A stretch of 40,492 bases of DNA from CAYLLD01 sp964425135 (lineage in GTDB: Bacteria > Pseudomonadota > Alphaproteobacteria > Rhodobacterales > Rhodobacteraceae). Below, piece by piece: positions 1-8,258 of the stretch. The first letter of the stretch is position 1. Every line of letters starts with the position of its first letter. The DNA lies in the NCBI GenBank assembly GCA_964425135.1, contig CAYRKW010000025.1:1-40492 (forward strand), given 5' to 3'. The position numbers and the translations under genes were made by a program. Under the pieces are notes generated by a model, which was not told the origin of the DNA, did not search any database, and was given only the letters and a program-made list of their open reading frames with translations.

Positions 1-2
1 TG

Positions 3-554
3 ACCTTCCCCGGCCATACGCATCTCAACACCGCCGTCACCGCGCCGCAAGTCACGCCCAATCTGGTGACCATCACCGCCGCTTCCAAAGGCTTCAACAT
101 CGCGGGCGCTGAAACCAGCTTCAACATCGTCGAGGATGCCAAACTGCGCGAGCGCTACGCCCATGCACATCGCGCTTTCTCCGGCTCCAACAACCGCTTT
201 GGCATGCTGATGATCGAAGCGGCACTGACCGAAGGGCGCGAATGGCTCGATCATTGCACCCAATATCTGGCCGAGAACTTTGCGATTTTCCGCGACGGCG
301 TGAACGACATTCCGGGGCTTTCAGTGATGGATATGCCATCAACCTATCTGGCATGGGTCGATTTCTCCGGCACTGGTATGACCCCTGAGGAGTATACCAA
401 ACGCGTCGCGAAAGACGCCCGCATTGCCGCCAATGACGGCCCCGCATTCGGCTCGGGCGGTGAGACCCACATGCGCTTCAACGTCGCGACCACCCGTGCT
501 AACGTCGAAGAAGCCGTCAAGCGGCTCCAAGCCGCATTCTCAGACCTTCAATAG
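3..554 (+). CDS. PLP-dependent aminotransferase / C-S lyase (PatB/MalY-like), 3' part
   Basis: This is the C-terminal 183 residues of a fold-type I PLP enzyme, cut by the left edge of the window. The frame is open from base 3. The motif SKGFNIAG holds the probable PLP-binding lysine and matches the S/TKTFNxAG pattern of the MalY/PatB cystathionine beta-lyase-like subgroup of class I/II aminotransferases. The C-terminal GETHMRFNVATTR resembles the conserved arginine block that binds the substrate carboxylate. Known members cleave cystathionine or related thioethers to thiol, pyruvate and ammonia, or act as aminotransferases. The exact substrate cannot be told from this fragment. A YCII-like gene follows 29 bases later on the same strand, probably co-transcribed. 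Confidence 0.8.
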   Translation, partial: TFPGHTHLNTAVTAPQVTPNLVTITAASKGFNIAGAETSFNIVEDAKLRERYAHAHRAFSGSNNRFGMLMIEAALTEGREWLDHCTQYLAENFAIFRDGVNDIPGLSVMDMPSTYLAWVDFSGTGMTPEEYTKRVAKDARIAANDGPAFGSGGETHMRFNVATTRANVEEAVKRLQAAFSDLQ

Positions 555-583
555 GGTAAACACGCAAAAACGGGAGCCTCAAG

Positions 584-898
584 ATGCCAAAATTCGCCTT
601 CGCCTATCACGGCGCACCGGAGTTCAAGAGCAAGGAAGACGGACAGGCCCATATGCAAAAATGGATGGCGTGGATGGACGGCATGGGGGATGCGGTCATC
701 GAGCGCGGCATGCCCTTCAAAGACGCCAAAACTCTTTCTAAAGACGGCGTCACCGACGGCGGCGGCGCCAATCCTCTGACCGGCATCACCATCGTCGAAG
801 CCGCTGATATGGACGCCGCAATCGAGTTGGCCAAAGGCTGCCCCCACCTCAACGGTGGCACTATCGAGGTCGCCGAGGCCATGGACATGCCAATGTAA
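584..898 (+). CDS. YCII-related (DGPF-type) small protein
   Basis: A 104-aa soluble protein starting at ATG with a good ribosome site (GGGAG, 8 bases upstream). Composition and layout (N-terminal KFAFAYHG strand, a central ANPLTGITIVEAADMDAAIELAKGCP block, a C-terminal strand) match the YCII/DGPF dimeric alpha-beta barrel family. That family is common in Rhodobacterales and often found near ECF sigma factors, but no sigma factor is visible here. Function is unknown; some relatives are proposed to be small lyases or stress-associated. It lies just downstream of the C-S lyase gene and may share its transcript. Confidence 0.75.
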   Translation: MPKFAFAYHGAPEFKSKEDGQAHMQKWMAWMDGMGDAVIERGMPFKDAKTLSKDGVTDGGGANPLTGITIVEAADMDAAIELAKGCPHLNGGTIEVAEAMDMPM

Positions 899-953
899 GA
901 CTGAAGAGCGAGACCAAAGACAAATTTGAGCTTTCAGTTAGTGAAAGATCGCT

Positions 954-1625
954 ATGTACCTACACAGCATCGAATATGAACTTGCAATGGCTGCACCCGA
1001 ATATGGGAAATTTAGGCGCACCGACGCGCTCACTGTTTTGTGCGATAGCAAAGGCAACTTGCAGTATAACGGCTCGTATCCGGATGACGAAATCCCCGAA
1101 ATTATTCTGCTCGCGGGTGCGTTTTACGAATTCTACGAAGGCGCTTTGGGCGCCTACACGACCAACACGGTATTTGGCCCCAATACCCTTACCGAAATCC
1201 AATATGTCGCCAAACTGGCCGATGCGATAGATTGGACGGACCTAACGACACTCCTTGATCAGACACAGGACAGTCTTCAGAAATACGACCCTGCGGTCCT
1301 GGATGAATATCTGAAATACAATTCAGCTGACGACGACACCTACAATACCCTCCTAAACCTGCTCGTTAACAATTTCGAGGACATGGTCACACAAGACAAC
1401 GCTGATGACGCCAAAATGCGAAGACGCGCAAATGAGTGGGTCCAAAGCCAACTCGACCCCAGCCTGTGCGACGACGCCAATACCATGCCGCTTTTGCCTG
1501 GAACAATATCTGACGCCCGCACACGCCTTGGCCTCGATTTGCCCAAACCAACTCTTGAAGAATGGCGTAAAGAACTCAACGCATGGCAAACCAAAATGTC
1601 AAAACCTCTGACCCAAAATAGATAA
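954..1625 (+). CDS. Hypothetical protein, 223 aa
   Basis: I do not recognise this protein. It is an acidic, probably soluble, mainly helical protein without signal peptide or membrane segment. Residues about 50-130 contain an aromatic block (GAFYEFYEGALGAY) followed by short helices. This faintly recalls the DMP19/DUF4375 helical fold, which is inference only. The ATG at 954 has a weak ribosome site; an alternative ATG lies at 990. Codon use is more AT-rich than the neighbours (many AAT and ATA codons), which could mean later acquisition. It converges on the MFS gene with 57 bases between the stops. Confidence 0.6.
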   Translation: MYLHSIEYELAMAAPEYGKFRRTDALTVLCDSKGNLQYNGSYPDDEIPEIILLAGAFYEFYEGALGAYTTNTVFGPNTLTEIQYVAKLADAIDWTDLTTLLDQTQDSLQKYDPAVLDEYLKYNSADDDTYNTLLNLLVNNFEDMVTQDNADDAKMRRRANEWVQSQLDPSLCDDANTMPLLPGTISDARTRLGLDLPKPTLEEWRKELNAWQTKMSKPLTQNR

Positions 1626-1682
1626 AAATGATCCGAGCCTGCCAGTGGATCAAAGGAAACATTCACCCATATGCGTCGCTGA

Positions 1683-2885
1683 TCACACCGCCACCCGCGC
1701 CTCGCGGATCGGCAAATGGATCACCGCCGCCAGCACCCCGAAGCCCACAGCCGCCCACCACATCGGCGTATAATCCTGATAGACATCGAAAATCCGCCCG
1801 CCCAGCCACGCGCCCATGAACCCGCCGACCTGATGACTCAAAAACACCAGTCCCGTGAGCGTCGATAGAAACGTCAGTCCTTGCGTGTGCGCCACCAGCC
1901 CCATTGTCAGCGGCACCGTCGAGAGCCACAACAGGCCCATGATTGCCGAAAACACATAGATGCTCACGGGCGAGACCGGCGCGAGGATAAACAGCGTGAT
2001 GACAATAGCGCGGGTGAAATACAAACCCGCGAGCAGGCTCTTTTTCGAATAGCGCTGCCCCGACCAGCCCGACAGCAGCGATCCGGCGATATTAAACAGA
2101 CCGATCAGCGCCAGCGACACGCCACCGATTGCCGCCGCAAGCCCGATATCCTCGATATAGGCGGGTAGATGTGTGCCTATGAAGGAGACGTGGAACCCGC
2201 AAACGAAAAACCCGAAGAACAGGCACACATAACTGCGGTCTGAAAACGCGCTCTTGATGGCGGCGGCAAATGTCCCCGATGCGCCAGATGGCGCACTCGG
2301 TTTTGAAACCCGTGCGATGAAAAACAGAAACGGCAGGATCACCACGAAACTCAGACTGATCAGCAGGATCGCGCGCTGCCACCCCAACGCCCCGATCATC
2401 ATCGTCGAGGCAGGCGCGGCAATAAACATCCCCATCGATGCCGCCGCCGTCCCAAGCCCCATCACAAAACTGCGCTGCTGCGCCGTGACCACCTTGCTCA
2501 GCGCAGCAATCACCACTGGAAACGAGCACGCCCCCGTCCCCGCCCCCACCAGCACTCCCGAGGCCACAAACACCTGAGGCGTCACAATCGCCCCGCGCAA
2601 AAAGAACCCCAGCGCCGCCAAAAGCGCCCCAACCGCCAGAACCCGCGCCGTCCCCAGCCGATCCGCCGCCATCCCCGCAAAGGGCTGCGCGATCCCCCAA
2701 CACAGAACCTGCACCGCCACCGAAAGCGAAAACACCTCCCGCCCCCAGCCCAATTCGCTGCTCATGGGCCGTAAAAACACTCCGAACGTCGCCGAAAACC
2801 CGAAACTGAAAAATGCCACCATGCAGCCCGCGACAATTGCCGCATTCAACGTCGATTTCGATATCTGTGCGGGTGCCATACTCAT
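1683..2885 (-). CDS. MFS transporter
   Basis: A 400-aa polytopic inner-membrane protein with about 12 hydrophobic segments in two six-helix halves separated by a polar loop near residues 190-215 (RVSKPSAPSGASGTF). The MAADRLGTAR segment after helix 2 matches the MFS loop 2-3 signature. Overall it resembles the NarK/oxalate-formate antiporter-type anion or small-solute MFS carriers; the substrate cannot be assigned. I chose the ATG at 2885 because GGAGCG sits 9 bases upstream and the upstream extension is basic and not membrane-like. It stands alone between two convergent or unrelated genes. Confidence 0.85.
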   Translation of the reverse strand: MSMAPAQISKSTLNAAIVAGCMVAFFSFGFSATFGVFLRPMSSELGWGREVFSLSVAVQVLCWGIAQPFAGMAADRLGTARVLAVGALLAALGFFLRGAIVTPQVFVASGVLVGAGTGACSFPVVIAALSKVVTAQQRSFVMGLGTAAASMGMFIAAPASTMMIGALGWQRAILLISLSFVVILPFLFFIARVSKPSAPSGASGTFAAAIKSAFSDRSYVCLFFGFFVCGFHVSFIGTHLPAYIEDIGLAAAIGGVSLALIGLFNIAGSLLSGWSGQRYSKKSLLAGLYFTRAIVITLFILAPVSPVSIYVFSAIMGLLWLSTVPLTMGLVAHTQGLTFLSTLTGLVFLSHQVGGFMGAWLGGRIFDVYQDYTPMWWAAVGFGVLAAVIHLPIREARVAV

Positions 2886-3068
2886 GTCCCAACGCTCCGT
2901 TTTGCGACGAGTGTCAGGCAAGAGAGGACGAGGGGCAAGAGCCATTCCAAACCAACAACGCCCTCACATCAGCGCACAAAACGGCGTGTGGGATGGCGCC
3001 GCACGCTTAACTCAGGTTTTGGGGTGAAATGAATGACTGCTTGGAGGAGACAATTGCGGCGGACCGTT

Positions 3069-3431
3069 CTAGGAGCGCAATATTTTCTCCATCTTCTTGC
3101 CCTTTGCCAATTCATCAACCAGCTTGTCCAAGTATCTGACTTTTTGTGTCAGTTCATCGTCAATGTCTTCGACGCGGTAACCGCAGATCACACCTGTGAT
3201 GAGTTTTGATTTCGGATTAAGCGAAGCAGTCTCAAAAAATTCCTCAAACGTGGCATCGATAGAAACCATCTCGCGAATTTTCGCGCTATCAAAACCAGTC
3301 AGCCAGGTTATGACCTCGTGTAACTCATCTTTTGTCCTACCCTTCTTCTCTACCTTTTGGAGGTAAGCTGGGTAAATCGATGCAAACGACATTCTGGCAA
3401 ATGTATCGCGCGTTGCTTTTGTACTTCCCAC
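3069..3431 (-). CDS. DUF2200 domain protein
   Basis: A 120-aa soluble protein covering the whole DUF2200 family, recognised from MSFASIYPAYLQKVEKKGRT, the central ITGVICGYRVEDIDD and the C-terminal YLDKLVDELAKGKKMEKILRS. Family function is unknown. The start is GTG, supported by a strong GGGAGG ribosome site 5 bases upstream. It is transcribed away from the assembly gap, so its promoter lies between 3432 and 3513 or inside the gap. There is no operon partner; the next gene downstream on this strand is the MFS transporter 183 bases on. Confidence 0.85.
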   Translation of the reverse strand: MGSTKATRDTFARMSFASIYPAYLQKVEKKGRTKDELHEVITWLTGFDSAKIREMVSIDATFEEFFETASLNPKSKLITGVICGYRVEDIDDELTQKVRYLDKLVDELAKGKKMEKILRS

Positions 3432-3744
3432 GCAAGCCTCCCATCTTCAAAACGTGAACCCGTCTTAAGACGACACAGTAGCATGTAAATGTTGAACGGT
3501 AACTTCAATCCGCNNNNNNNNNNNNNNNNNNNNNNNNNNNNNNNNNNNNNNNNNNNNNNNNNNNNNNNNNNNNNNNNNNNNNNNNNNNNNNNNNNNNNNN
3601 NNNNNNNNNNNNNGTACCGTTAAACCATCTTCCAGAAACGATACAAAAATTATCCTGTTGCACTGCACAATTTTCATTGACTCGATGGCGTTAAAACCGC
3701 AAATTCCGCGCAATAATATTTCGCAAATCACGGTGAATCTTTAC
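3432..3744. other. Intergenic region between divergent genes, interrupted by gap
   Basis: 313 bases lie between the divergent DUF2200 and mcl1 starts, including the 100-N gap. The known flanks are AT-rich relative to the window and should hold both promoters. An inverted heptamer AACGGTA (3495-3501) / TACCGTT (3615-3621) brackets the gap. I see no convincing gene in the known sequence; the reading frame that appears to cross the gap is an artefact of the Ns. Confidence 0.6.
3514..3613. other. Assembly gap (100 N)
   Basis: A run of exactly 100 N, the usual placeholder for a scaffold gap of unknown size. The true length and content are unknown. It lies upstream of mcl1, so the mcl1 promoter or an extra small gene may be missing from this window. 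Confidence 0.97.
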
Positions 3745-4710
3745 ATGTCTTTCAAAGTCCAGCCCGCTGCCCCGTCCCACCCGAACCGTTGCCAGCTGTT
3801 CGGCCCCGGCTCGCGCCCGCAGATTTTCGAGAAAATGGCGGCCTCAGCGGCGGATGTGATCAACCTCGATCTTGAGGACAGCGTCGCCCCTGACGACAAG
3901 GATAGCGCCCGCAAGAACATCGTTCAGGCCATCGGCGATATCGACTGGGGCAACAAGACCCTCTCGGTGCGCATCAACGGTCTCGACACACCCTATTGGT
4001 ATCGCGATGTGGTTGATTTGCTTGAACAATCTTCCGAGCGTCTCGATCAGATCATGATCCCCAAAGCAGGCAACGCAGGCGACCTTTATGCGGTTGATGC
4101 GCTCGTTTCAGCCATTGAAACCGCCAAAGACCGGACAAAGAAAATCTCTTTCGAGGTCATCATCGAAACCGCCCAAGGCCTCGTGAATGTCGCTCAGATT
4201 GCTGCCAGCACGCCGCGCCTTAAGGCCATGTCCCTTGGCGCGGCCGACTATGCCGCCTCCATGGGCATGCAGACCACAGGGATCGGCGGCACGCAGGATA
4301 ACTACTATATGCTGCCAAATAACGAGCCGCGCACACCGCATCTGCCAGACCCTTGGCATATGGCCACCACAGCCATCGTTGCCGCCTGCCGCACCAACGG
4401 GATCCTGCCCGTCGATGGCCCTTTCGGTGATTTCTCTGACGACGACGGGTTCAAAGCCCAAGCCAAACGCTCCGCAACACTCGGGATGGTCGGCAAATGG
4501 GCCATCCACCCTAAGCAAATTTCCCTTGCAAATGAGGTGTTTACACCATCCGAGGCGCAAATCACCGAAGCCCGCGAAATCCTTGCCGCCATGGAAGAAG
4601 CAACCAAATCCGGCCAGGGCGCCGCAGTCTATAAAGGCCGCCTTGTGGACCTTGCCTCCATCCGCCAAGCCGAGGTGATCGTCCGTCAGGCCGAACTCAT
4701 CACCGCATAG
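3745..4710 (+). CDS. mcl1: L-malyl-CoA / beta-methylmalyl-CoA lyase
   Basis: A 321-aa HpcH/HpaI-type lyase, nearly colinear with Rhodobacter Mcl1. It cleaves beta-methylmalyl-CoA to glyoxylate plus propionyl-CoA and L-malyl-CoA to glyoxylate plus acetyl-CoA, both steps of the ethylmalonyl-CoA pathway. Visible key residues are Arg76 (SVRING), Glu141 (FEVIIE) and Asp168 (LGAAD), the CoA/Mg2+ site set of the family, together with CQLFGPGSRP and GKWAIHPKQ. The start at 3745 matches the family N-terminus; the upstream in-frame ATG at 3658 would add 29 unrelated residues. accA follows 59 bases downstream on the same strand, so co-expression is plausible. The upstream promoter region is broken by the gap. 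Confidence 0.93.
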   Translation: MSFKVQPAAPSHPNRCQLFGPGSRPQIFEKMAASAADVINLDLEDSVAPDDKDSARKNIVQAIGDIDWGNKTLSVRINGLDTPYWYRDVVDLLEQSSERLDQIMIPKAGNAGDLYAVDALVSAIETAKDRTKKISFEVIIETAQGLVNVAQIAASTPRLKAMSLGAADYAASMGMQTTGIGGTQDNYYMLPNNEPRTPHLPDPWHMATTAIVAACRTNGILPVDGPFGDFSDDDGFKAQAKRSATLGMVGKWAIHPKQISLANEVFTPSEAQITEAREILAAMEEATKSGQGAAVYKGRLVDLASIRQAEVIVRQAELITA

Positions 4711-4717
4711 TTGCAAT

Positions 4718-4767
4718 ATCAGCCCGCCGCCTTCATATAACGGGACAAATGATAAAAACGGGCTGAT
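4718..4767 (+). promoter_or_regulatory. Inverted repeat just upstream of accA
   Basis: ATCAGCCCG at 4718-4726 is perfectly complementary to CGGGCTGAT at 4759-4767, with a 32-base loop. The 3' arm ends 2 bases before the accA ATG and covers the place where the ribosome site should be. A folded transcript could therefore hide the accA start. Seen directly; the regulatory role is inference. Confidence 0.4.
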
Positions 4768-4769
4768 CC

Positions 4770-5732
4770 ATGCAAAACTATCTCGACTTCGAAAAAGGTC
4801 TCGCTGAAATCGAAGGCAAGGCCGAAGAGCTGCGCACACTCGCGCGGCAAAATCCAGAGATGGACGTCGAGGAAGAGGCGCAAGGCCTTGATAAAAAAGC
4901 GGACTCTCTGATCAAAGAGCTTTATGCGGATCTGACCCCATGGCGCAAATGCCAGGTGGCGCGTCATCCTGATCGGCCCCATTGCAAGGATTATATCGAA
5001 GCGCTTTTCTCCGAATACACGCCCCTTGCAGGCGATCGGAATTTCGCCGATGACCACGCTGTTATGGGAGGGCTTGCACGCTTTCAGGACCAACCGGTCG
5101 TGGTCATTGGTCAAGAAAAAGGCAATGACACCAAAACCCGCATCGAGCGCAATTTCGGCATGGCCCGCCCCGAAGGCTACCGCAAAGCAATTCGCCTGAT
5201 GGAACTTGCCCACCGCTTCAAACTGCCCGTGATCGCCATCGTTGACACACCCGGTGCTTATCCCGGCAAAGGCGCCGAAGAACGCGGACAATCCGAAGCG
5301 ATTGCGCGTTGCACCGCCAAATGCCTCGAACTGGGCGTACCCATGGTCTCCGTCATCATCGGCGAAGGCGGCTCCGGCGGCGCGGTCGCCTTTGCCAGCG
5401 GCGACAGTCTGATCATGCTGGAGCATTCGATCTATTCGGTGATCTCTCCCGAAGGCTGCGCCTCAATCTTATGGAAAGACGCCAGCAAGATGCGTGAAGC
5501 GGCCGAGGCCTTGCGCCTCACCGCGCAGGATCTGCACCAGCTTGGCATTTGCGATGTCGTCGTGCAGGAACCCGTCGGCGGTGCGCAGCGCGATGCGAGT
5601 GCGGCGATCAAAGGCGTTGAAAACGCGATTGCATCTGAGCTTGAGAAGCTTGGTAAATTATCGCCCGAGACGTTGCGCAAAAACCGTCGCTCGCGTTTTC
5701 TGGATATGGGAAACCACGCATTGGTCGCATGA
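4770..5732 (+). CDS. accA: Acetyl-CoA carboxylase carboxyltransferase subunit alpha
   Basis: A 320-aa complete AccA. Together with AccD it moves the carboxyl group from biotin-BCCP to acetyl-CoA, giving malonyl-CoA for fatty acid synthesis. Diagnostic stretches are the N-terminal helix NYLDFEKGLAEIEGK, RHPDRPHCKDYI, VDTPGAYPGKGAEERGQSEA and GEGGSGGAVAFASGD, followed by SPEGCASILWKD. The length is normal for the family. The ATG at 4770 has no clear ribosome site; instead the 3' arm of an inverted repeat lies there. It follows mcl1 by 59 bases and converges on plsC with 23 bases between the stop codons. Confidence 0.97.
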   Translation: MQNYLDFEKGLAEIEGKAEELRTLARQNPEMDVEEEAQGLDKKADSLIKELYADLTPWRKCQVARHPDRPHCKDYIEALFSEYTPLAGDRNFADDHAVMGGLARFQDQPVVVIGQEKGNDTKTRIERNFGMARPEGYRKAIRLMELAHRFKLPVIAIVDTPGAYPGKGAEERGQSEAIARCTAKCLELGVPMVSVIIGEGGSGGAVAFASGDSLIMLEHSIYSVISPEGCASILWKDASKMREAAEALRLTAQDLHQLGICDVVVQEPVGGAQRDASAAIKGVENAIASELEKLGKLSPETLRKNRRSRFLDMGNHALVA

Positions 5733-5755
5733 TAATAGATCCGTAAAATACTGAT

Positions 5756-6511
5756 CTAAATGCCTTTTTCCAATTCGTCATAACCGTCTGGAAAAACAAA
5801 CCCCGCCTCGCGCATCAGCGCATCCGACGCCGGTTCAATAACCGCTTCCATTTCCTTGACGAAATCCTGCACCGAGAGCCCTTGCTCAATCGGTGACAAA
5901 AACTCCATGACCGCCACGCCGGGATGCCGCATCGGGCTGCGTTTGCCCCAGAAGACCCCGACATTGGTGGCAACCGGCACGCAAGGCAGCGCCAGACGCT
6001 CATAGAGCACGCCCGCGCCGATCTTATAACGCATCTTCACACCGGGCGGCACGCGCGTGCCTTGCGGATAGATAATGGTCTGCCCCGGCGCAACATCGCG
6101 GCCATCTTCGACACCTTTGAGCATCTGACTCATTGCCTTGTCCTTGCGCCCGCGATTGACCGGCGCACTTCCGATCCGCCACGCGTAAAAACCCAGAACC
6201 GGCGCCCATTTCAGCTCTTGCTTCATGATGAACTTAGCGCGCGGCAGCAGATACATCAGCAGGATGATATCCATGAACGATTGGTGCTTTGAGGCGACGA
6301 CAACCTCGCCCTGCGGGACCGCTCCGCGAACCTCATAGCGCAGCCCCGTCATCCAGCGCGCCGTCCACAGCACATAGCGACAGTAAAATTTCATCGCCCA
6401 ATACGCCCCATCGCGCGAATAGATCGCAAGCGGCGCAAAAACGATGCCCATGATCAGCATCGCCAGATACATCGAGACGATGAAAATTAACGATTTGATC
6501 AATTGAAACAT
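5756..6511 (-). CDS. plsC: 1-acyl-sn-glycerol-3-phosphate acyltransferase
   Basis: A 251-aa membrane-bound acyltransferase that makes phosphatidic acid from lysophosphatidic acid. An N-terminal hydrophobic segment (about residues 5-32) anchors it. The catalytic HX4D motif is His76-Asp81 (KHQSFMD). The substrate motif reads PQGTR at 149-153 instead of the more usual PEGTR, a Glu-to-Gln change in a normally conserved position. I chose the ATG at 6511 because GAGAGAG precedes it by about 6 bases; a longer reading upstream would overlap ftsX. It lies 10 bases after ftsX on the same strand, so it is likely the last gene of an ftsE-ftsX-plsC transcript. Confidence 0.92.
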   Translation of the reverse strand: MFQLIKSLIFIVSMYLAMLIMGIVFAPLAIYSRDGAYWAMKFYCRYVLWTARWMTGLRYEVRGAVPQGEVVVASKHQSFMDIILLMYLLPRAKFIMKQELKWAPVLGFYAWRIGSAPVNRGRKDKAMSQMLKGVEDGRDVAPGQTIIYPQGTRVPPGVKMRYKIGAGVLYERLALPCVPVATNVGVFWGKRSPMRHPGVAVMEFLSPIEQGLSVQDFVKEMEAVIEPASDALMREAGFVFPDGYDELEKGI

Positions 6512-6521
6512 GAAAACTCTC

Positions 6522-7424
6522 TCATGACATACGCCGCAACGTATAAAGCGCCGTCGCCCAAGCGGAGACATAACTTGCCGCCGCAAAAGCCAGTGGCAGT
6601 ATGATAATCCATATCCACTGAACACCGCTTGGCGCAAGCCGCGCCACCAGATCTTGCGCGCCGCCGCTGTTTTGAACGAGCAACACGACAACCGCACAGA
6701 GCGTCCCCAGCGCCGCGCCAGCAAGCGCCAGTACCGTGACCCGCCGGACAAAAGCACGCGTGATAAAACGGTCCTTTGCGCCCATCAGCCTGAGCGTCGC
6801 AATTGAGCGCGCGTGCGACATCAGCGAGGCCTGCGCCGCGATCGCGACAATCGTCAAAGTTGTGAGCAAAACCAGTGCGATAGAGGCCATGCTTAACCGC
6901 CACACATTGCCCGCCGTGCGCACAATCGGGCGCCGCCACTGCCCGTGATCGTCATAGCGCGCGCCCGGAACTTCTCCGGCAAGTCGCAACCGCAGCCCCT
7001 CCCGGTCCGGCCCTTCGGGGCTTTCGACCACAGCAATCAACCGCGGCAAATCGATCTCATCCAACGCAATCACGCCGCCAAGCCAAGGCGCCAACAACGC
7101 CTCCTGATCGGATGTCTCAACCACAGATGCGGACTCAATCCCGGGCGTGGTGTTCAGCACCTCCAACGCGCGTTGCGTTTGCGCATCAATCTGATCAGCC
7201 GGCACAGAAATGCGCACTGTCGCGGATCGCGCAAGATCCGCCGTCCAGTGATCTGCAATTCGCGCCGCACTGAAGGCAAAAGCAAAGGCAATCGCCGCCA
7301 GAAATGCCATGATCGCGGCCGTCGCCAAGATCAGCCAGGACGATACGCCGCCCGAGGGGACAATCCTCAACGGATCATTCGGGTCGGCGCGAAAGCCAAG
7401 TGATTTTGAAAATCGCTCGATCAC
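6522..7424 (-). CDS. ftsX: Cell division protein FtsX
   Basis: A 300-aa permease-like subunit of the FtsEX ABC complex, which transmits cytoplasmic ATP hydrolysis to periplasmic cell-wall hydrolases at the septum. Layout is typical: a cytoplasmic N-terminus, TM1 at about residues 30-52, a periplasmic loop of about 115 residues, and three C-terminal TM segments with the FtsX/MacB-type block LMGAKDRFITRAFVRR. The start is GTG, and it overlaps the ftsE stop by four bases (GTGA), which indicates translational coupling. plsC follows after 10 bases. Confidence 0.93.
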   Translation of the reverse strand: MIERFSKSLGFRADPNDPLRIVPSGGVSSWLILATAAIMAFLAAIAFAFAFSAARIADHWTADLARSATVRISVPADQIDAQTQRALEVLNTTPGIESASVVETSDQEALLAPWLGGVIALDEIDLPRLIAVVESPEGPDREGLRLRLAGEVPGARYDDHGQWRRPIVRTAGNVWRLSMASIALVLLTTLTIVAIAAQASLMSHARSIATLRLMGAKDRFITRAFVRRVTVLALAGAALGTLCAVVVLLVQNSGGAQDLVARLAPSGVQWIWIIILPLAFAAASYVSAWATALYTLRRMS

Positions 7425-8098
7425 AGATGACTACTCGCCTGCTCGATCCGCCCACCCTTCAAGCGCAGCACGCGCGCAGCCGTCCGCCCGGATGCAGAGC
7501 GGATCAAATTCAGATCATGGGTCGCGATGATGATGGTCTTGCCCAGCTTGTTCAGCTCAATCATCAAGGACATCACCTTCTGGCCCATCTCCCAGTCAAT
7601 GTTACCCGTCGGCTCATCTGCTATAATCAAATCGGGCGACAGTATAACGGCACGCGCAAGCGCTAGCCGCTGCCGCTCCCCGCCCGACAACTCCAGCGGC
7701 AGCGCATCTTCCTTATCCGCAAGCCCCACCCAGCTGAGCAAATCGCTGATCTCATCGCGCCGGAGCGCCACATCCTGACCCGATATCACCAGCGGAAGCG
7801 CGACATTAGCAGCGACACTCATATGATCCAGGAACTGACAATCCTGATGCACCACACCCATCCTTTGCCGCAGGCCCGCGATCTGATCGCGCCCCAGCGC
7901 GCGCGTGGCCGTACCAGAGAACCGAATATCCCCGCCCGTAGGCAGCAAATCCAAGTAACAGAGTTTCAAGAACGTGGTTTTACCTGACCCCGATGGACCG
8001 GTGAGAAAATACATTGATCCGGGCAATAATTCGAGCGATGCGCGCGAGATAACCTCTACCGCGCCATAGCTATACGATGCCTCATCAAACTGGATCAT
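7421..8098 (-). CDS. ftsE: Cell division ATP-binding protein FtsE
   Basis: A 225-aa ABC ATPase partner of FtsX. Visible motifs are Walker A GPSGSGKT (residues 34-41), the Q-loop region HQDCQFLDHM, signature LSGGERQRLALARA, Walker B LIIADEPTGN and the H-loop ATHD. I chose the ATG at 8098, giving MIQFDEASYSYG as in other FtsE proteins; the frame stays open upstream but has no homologous content. The ribosome site there is weak. It is divergent from the zinc-ribbon gene starting at 8259, and the 160 bases between should hold both promoters. Confidence 0.95.
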   Translation of the reverse strand: MIQFDEASYSYGAVEVISRASLELLPGSMYFLTGPSGSGKTTFLKLCYLDLLPTGGDIRFSGTATRALGRDQIAGLRQRMGVVHQDCQFLDHMSVAANVALPLVISGQDVALRRDEISDLLSWVGLADKEDALPLELSGGERQRLALARAVILSPDLIIADEPTGNIDWEMGQKVMSLMIELNKLGKTIIIATHDLNLIRSASGRTAARVLRLKGGRIEQASSHL

Positions 8099-8258
8099 CC
8101 GCGCCCGCTCACCCATTGGTCGGCAACAAATGCCCGACACGGCGCGGCGAGACAAGGATGATTTCTCCTGCCCTGCCTTGGACATTTGAGGGGGCGATTG
8201 TAAAACCGATATAACGATTCGTGCGAAACCTGCGAAATCCTGAAAAATCGAGGCTGAA

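Noticed and set aside
3465..3731. Minus-strand frame crossing the first N run
   Set aside because: Open only because Ns contain no stops; the flanks show no protein family.
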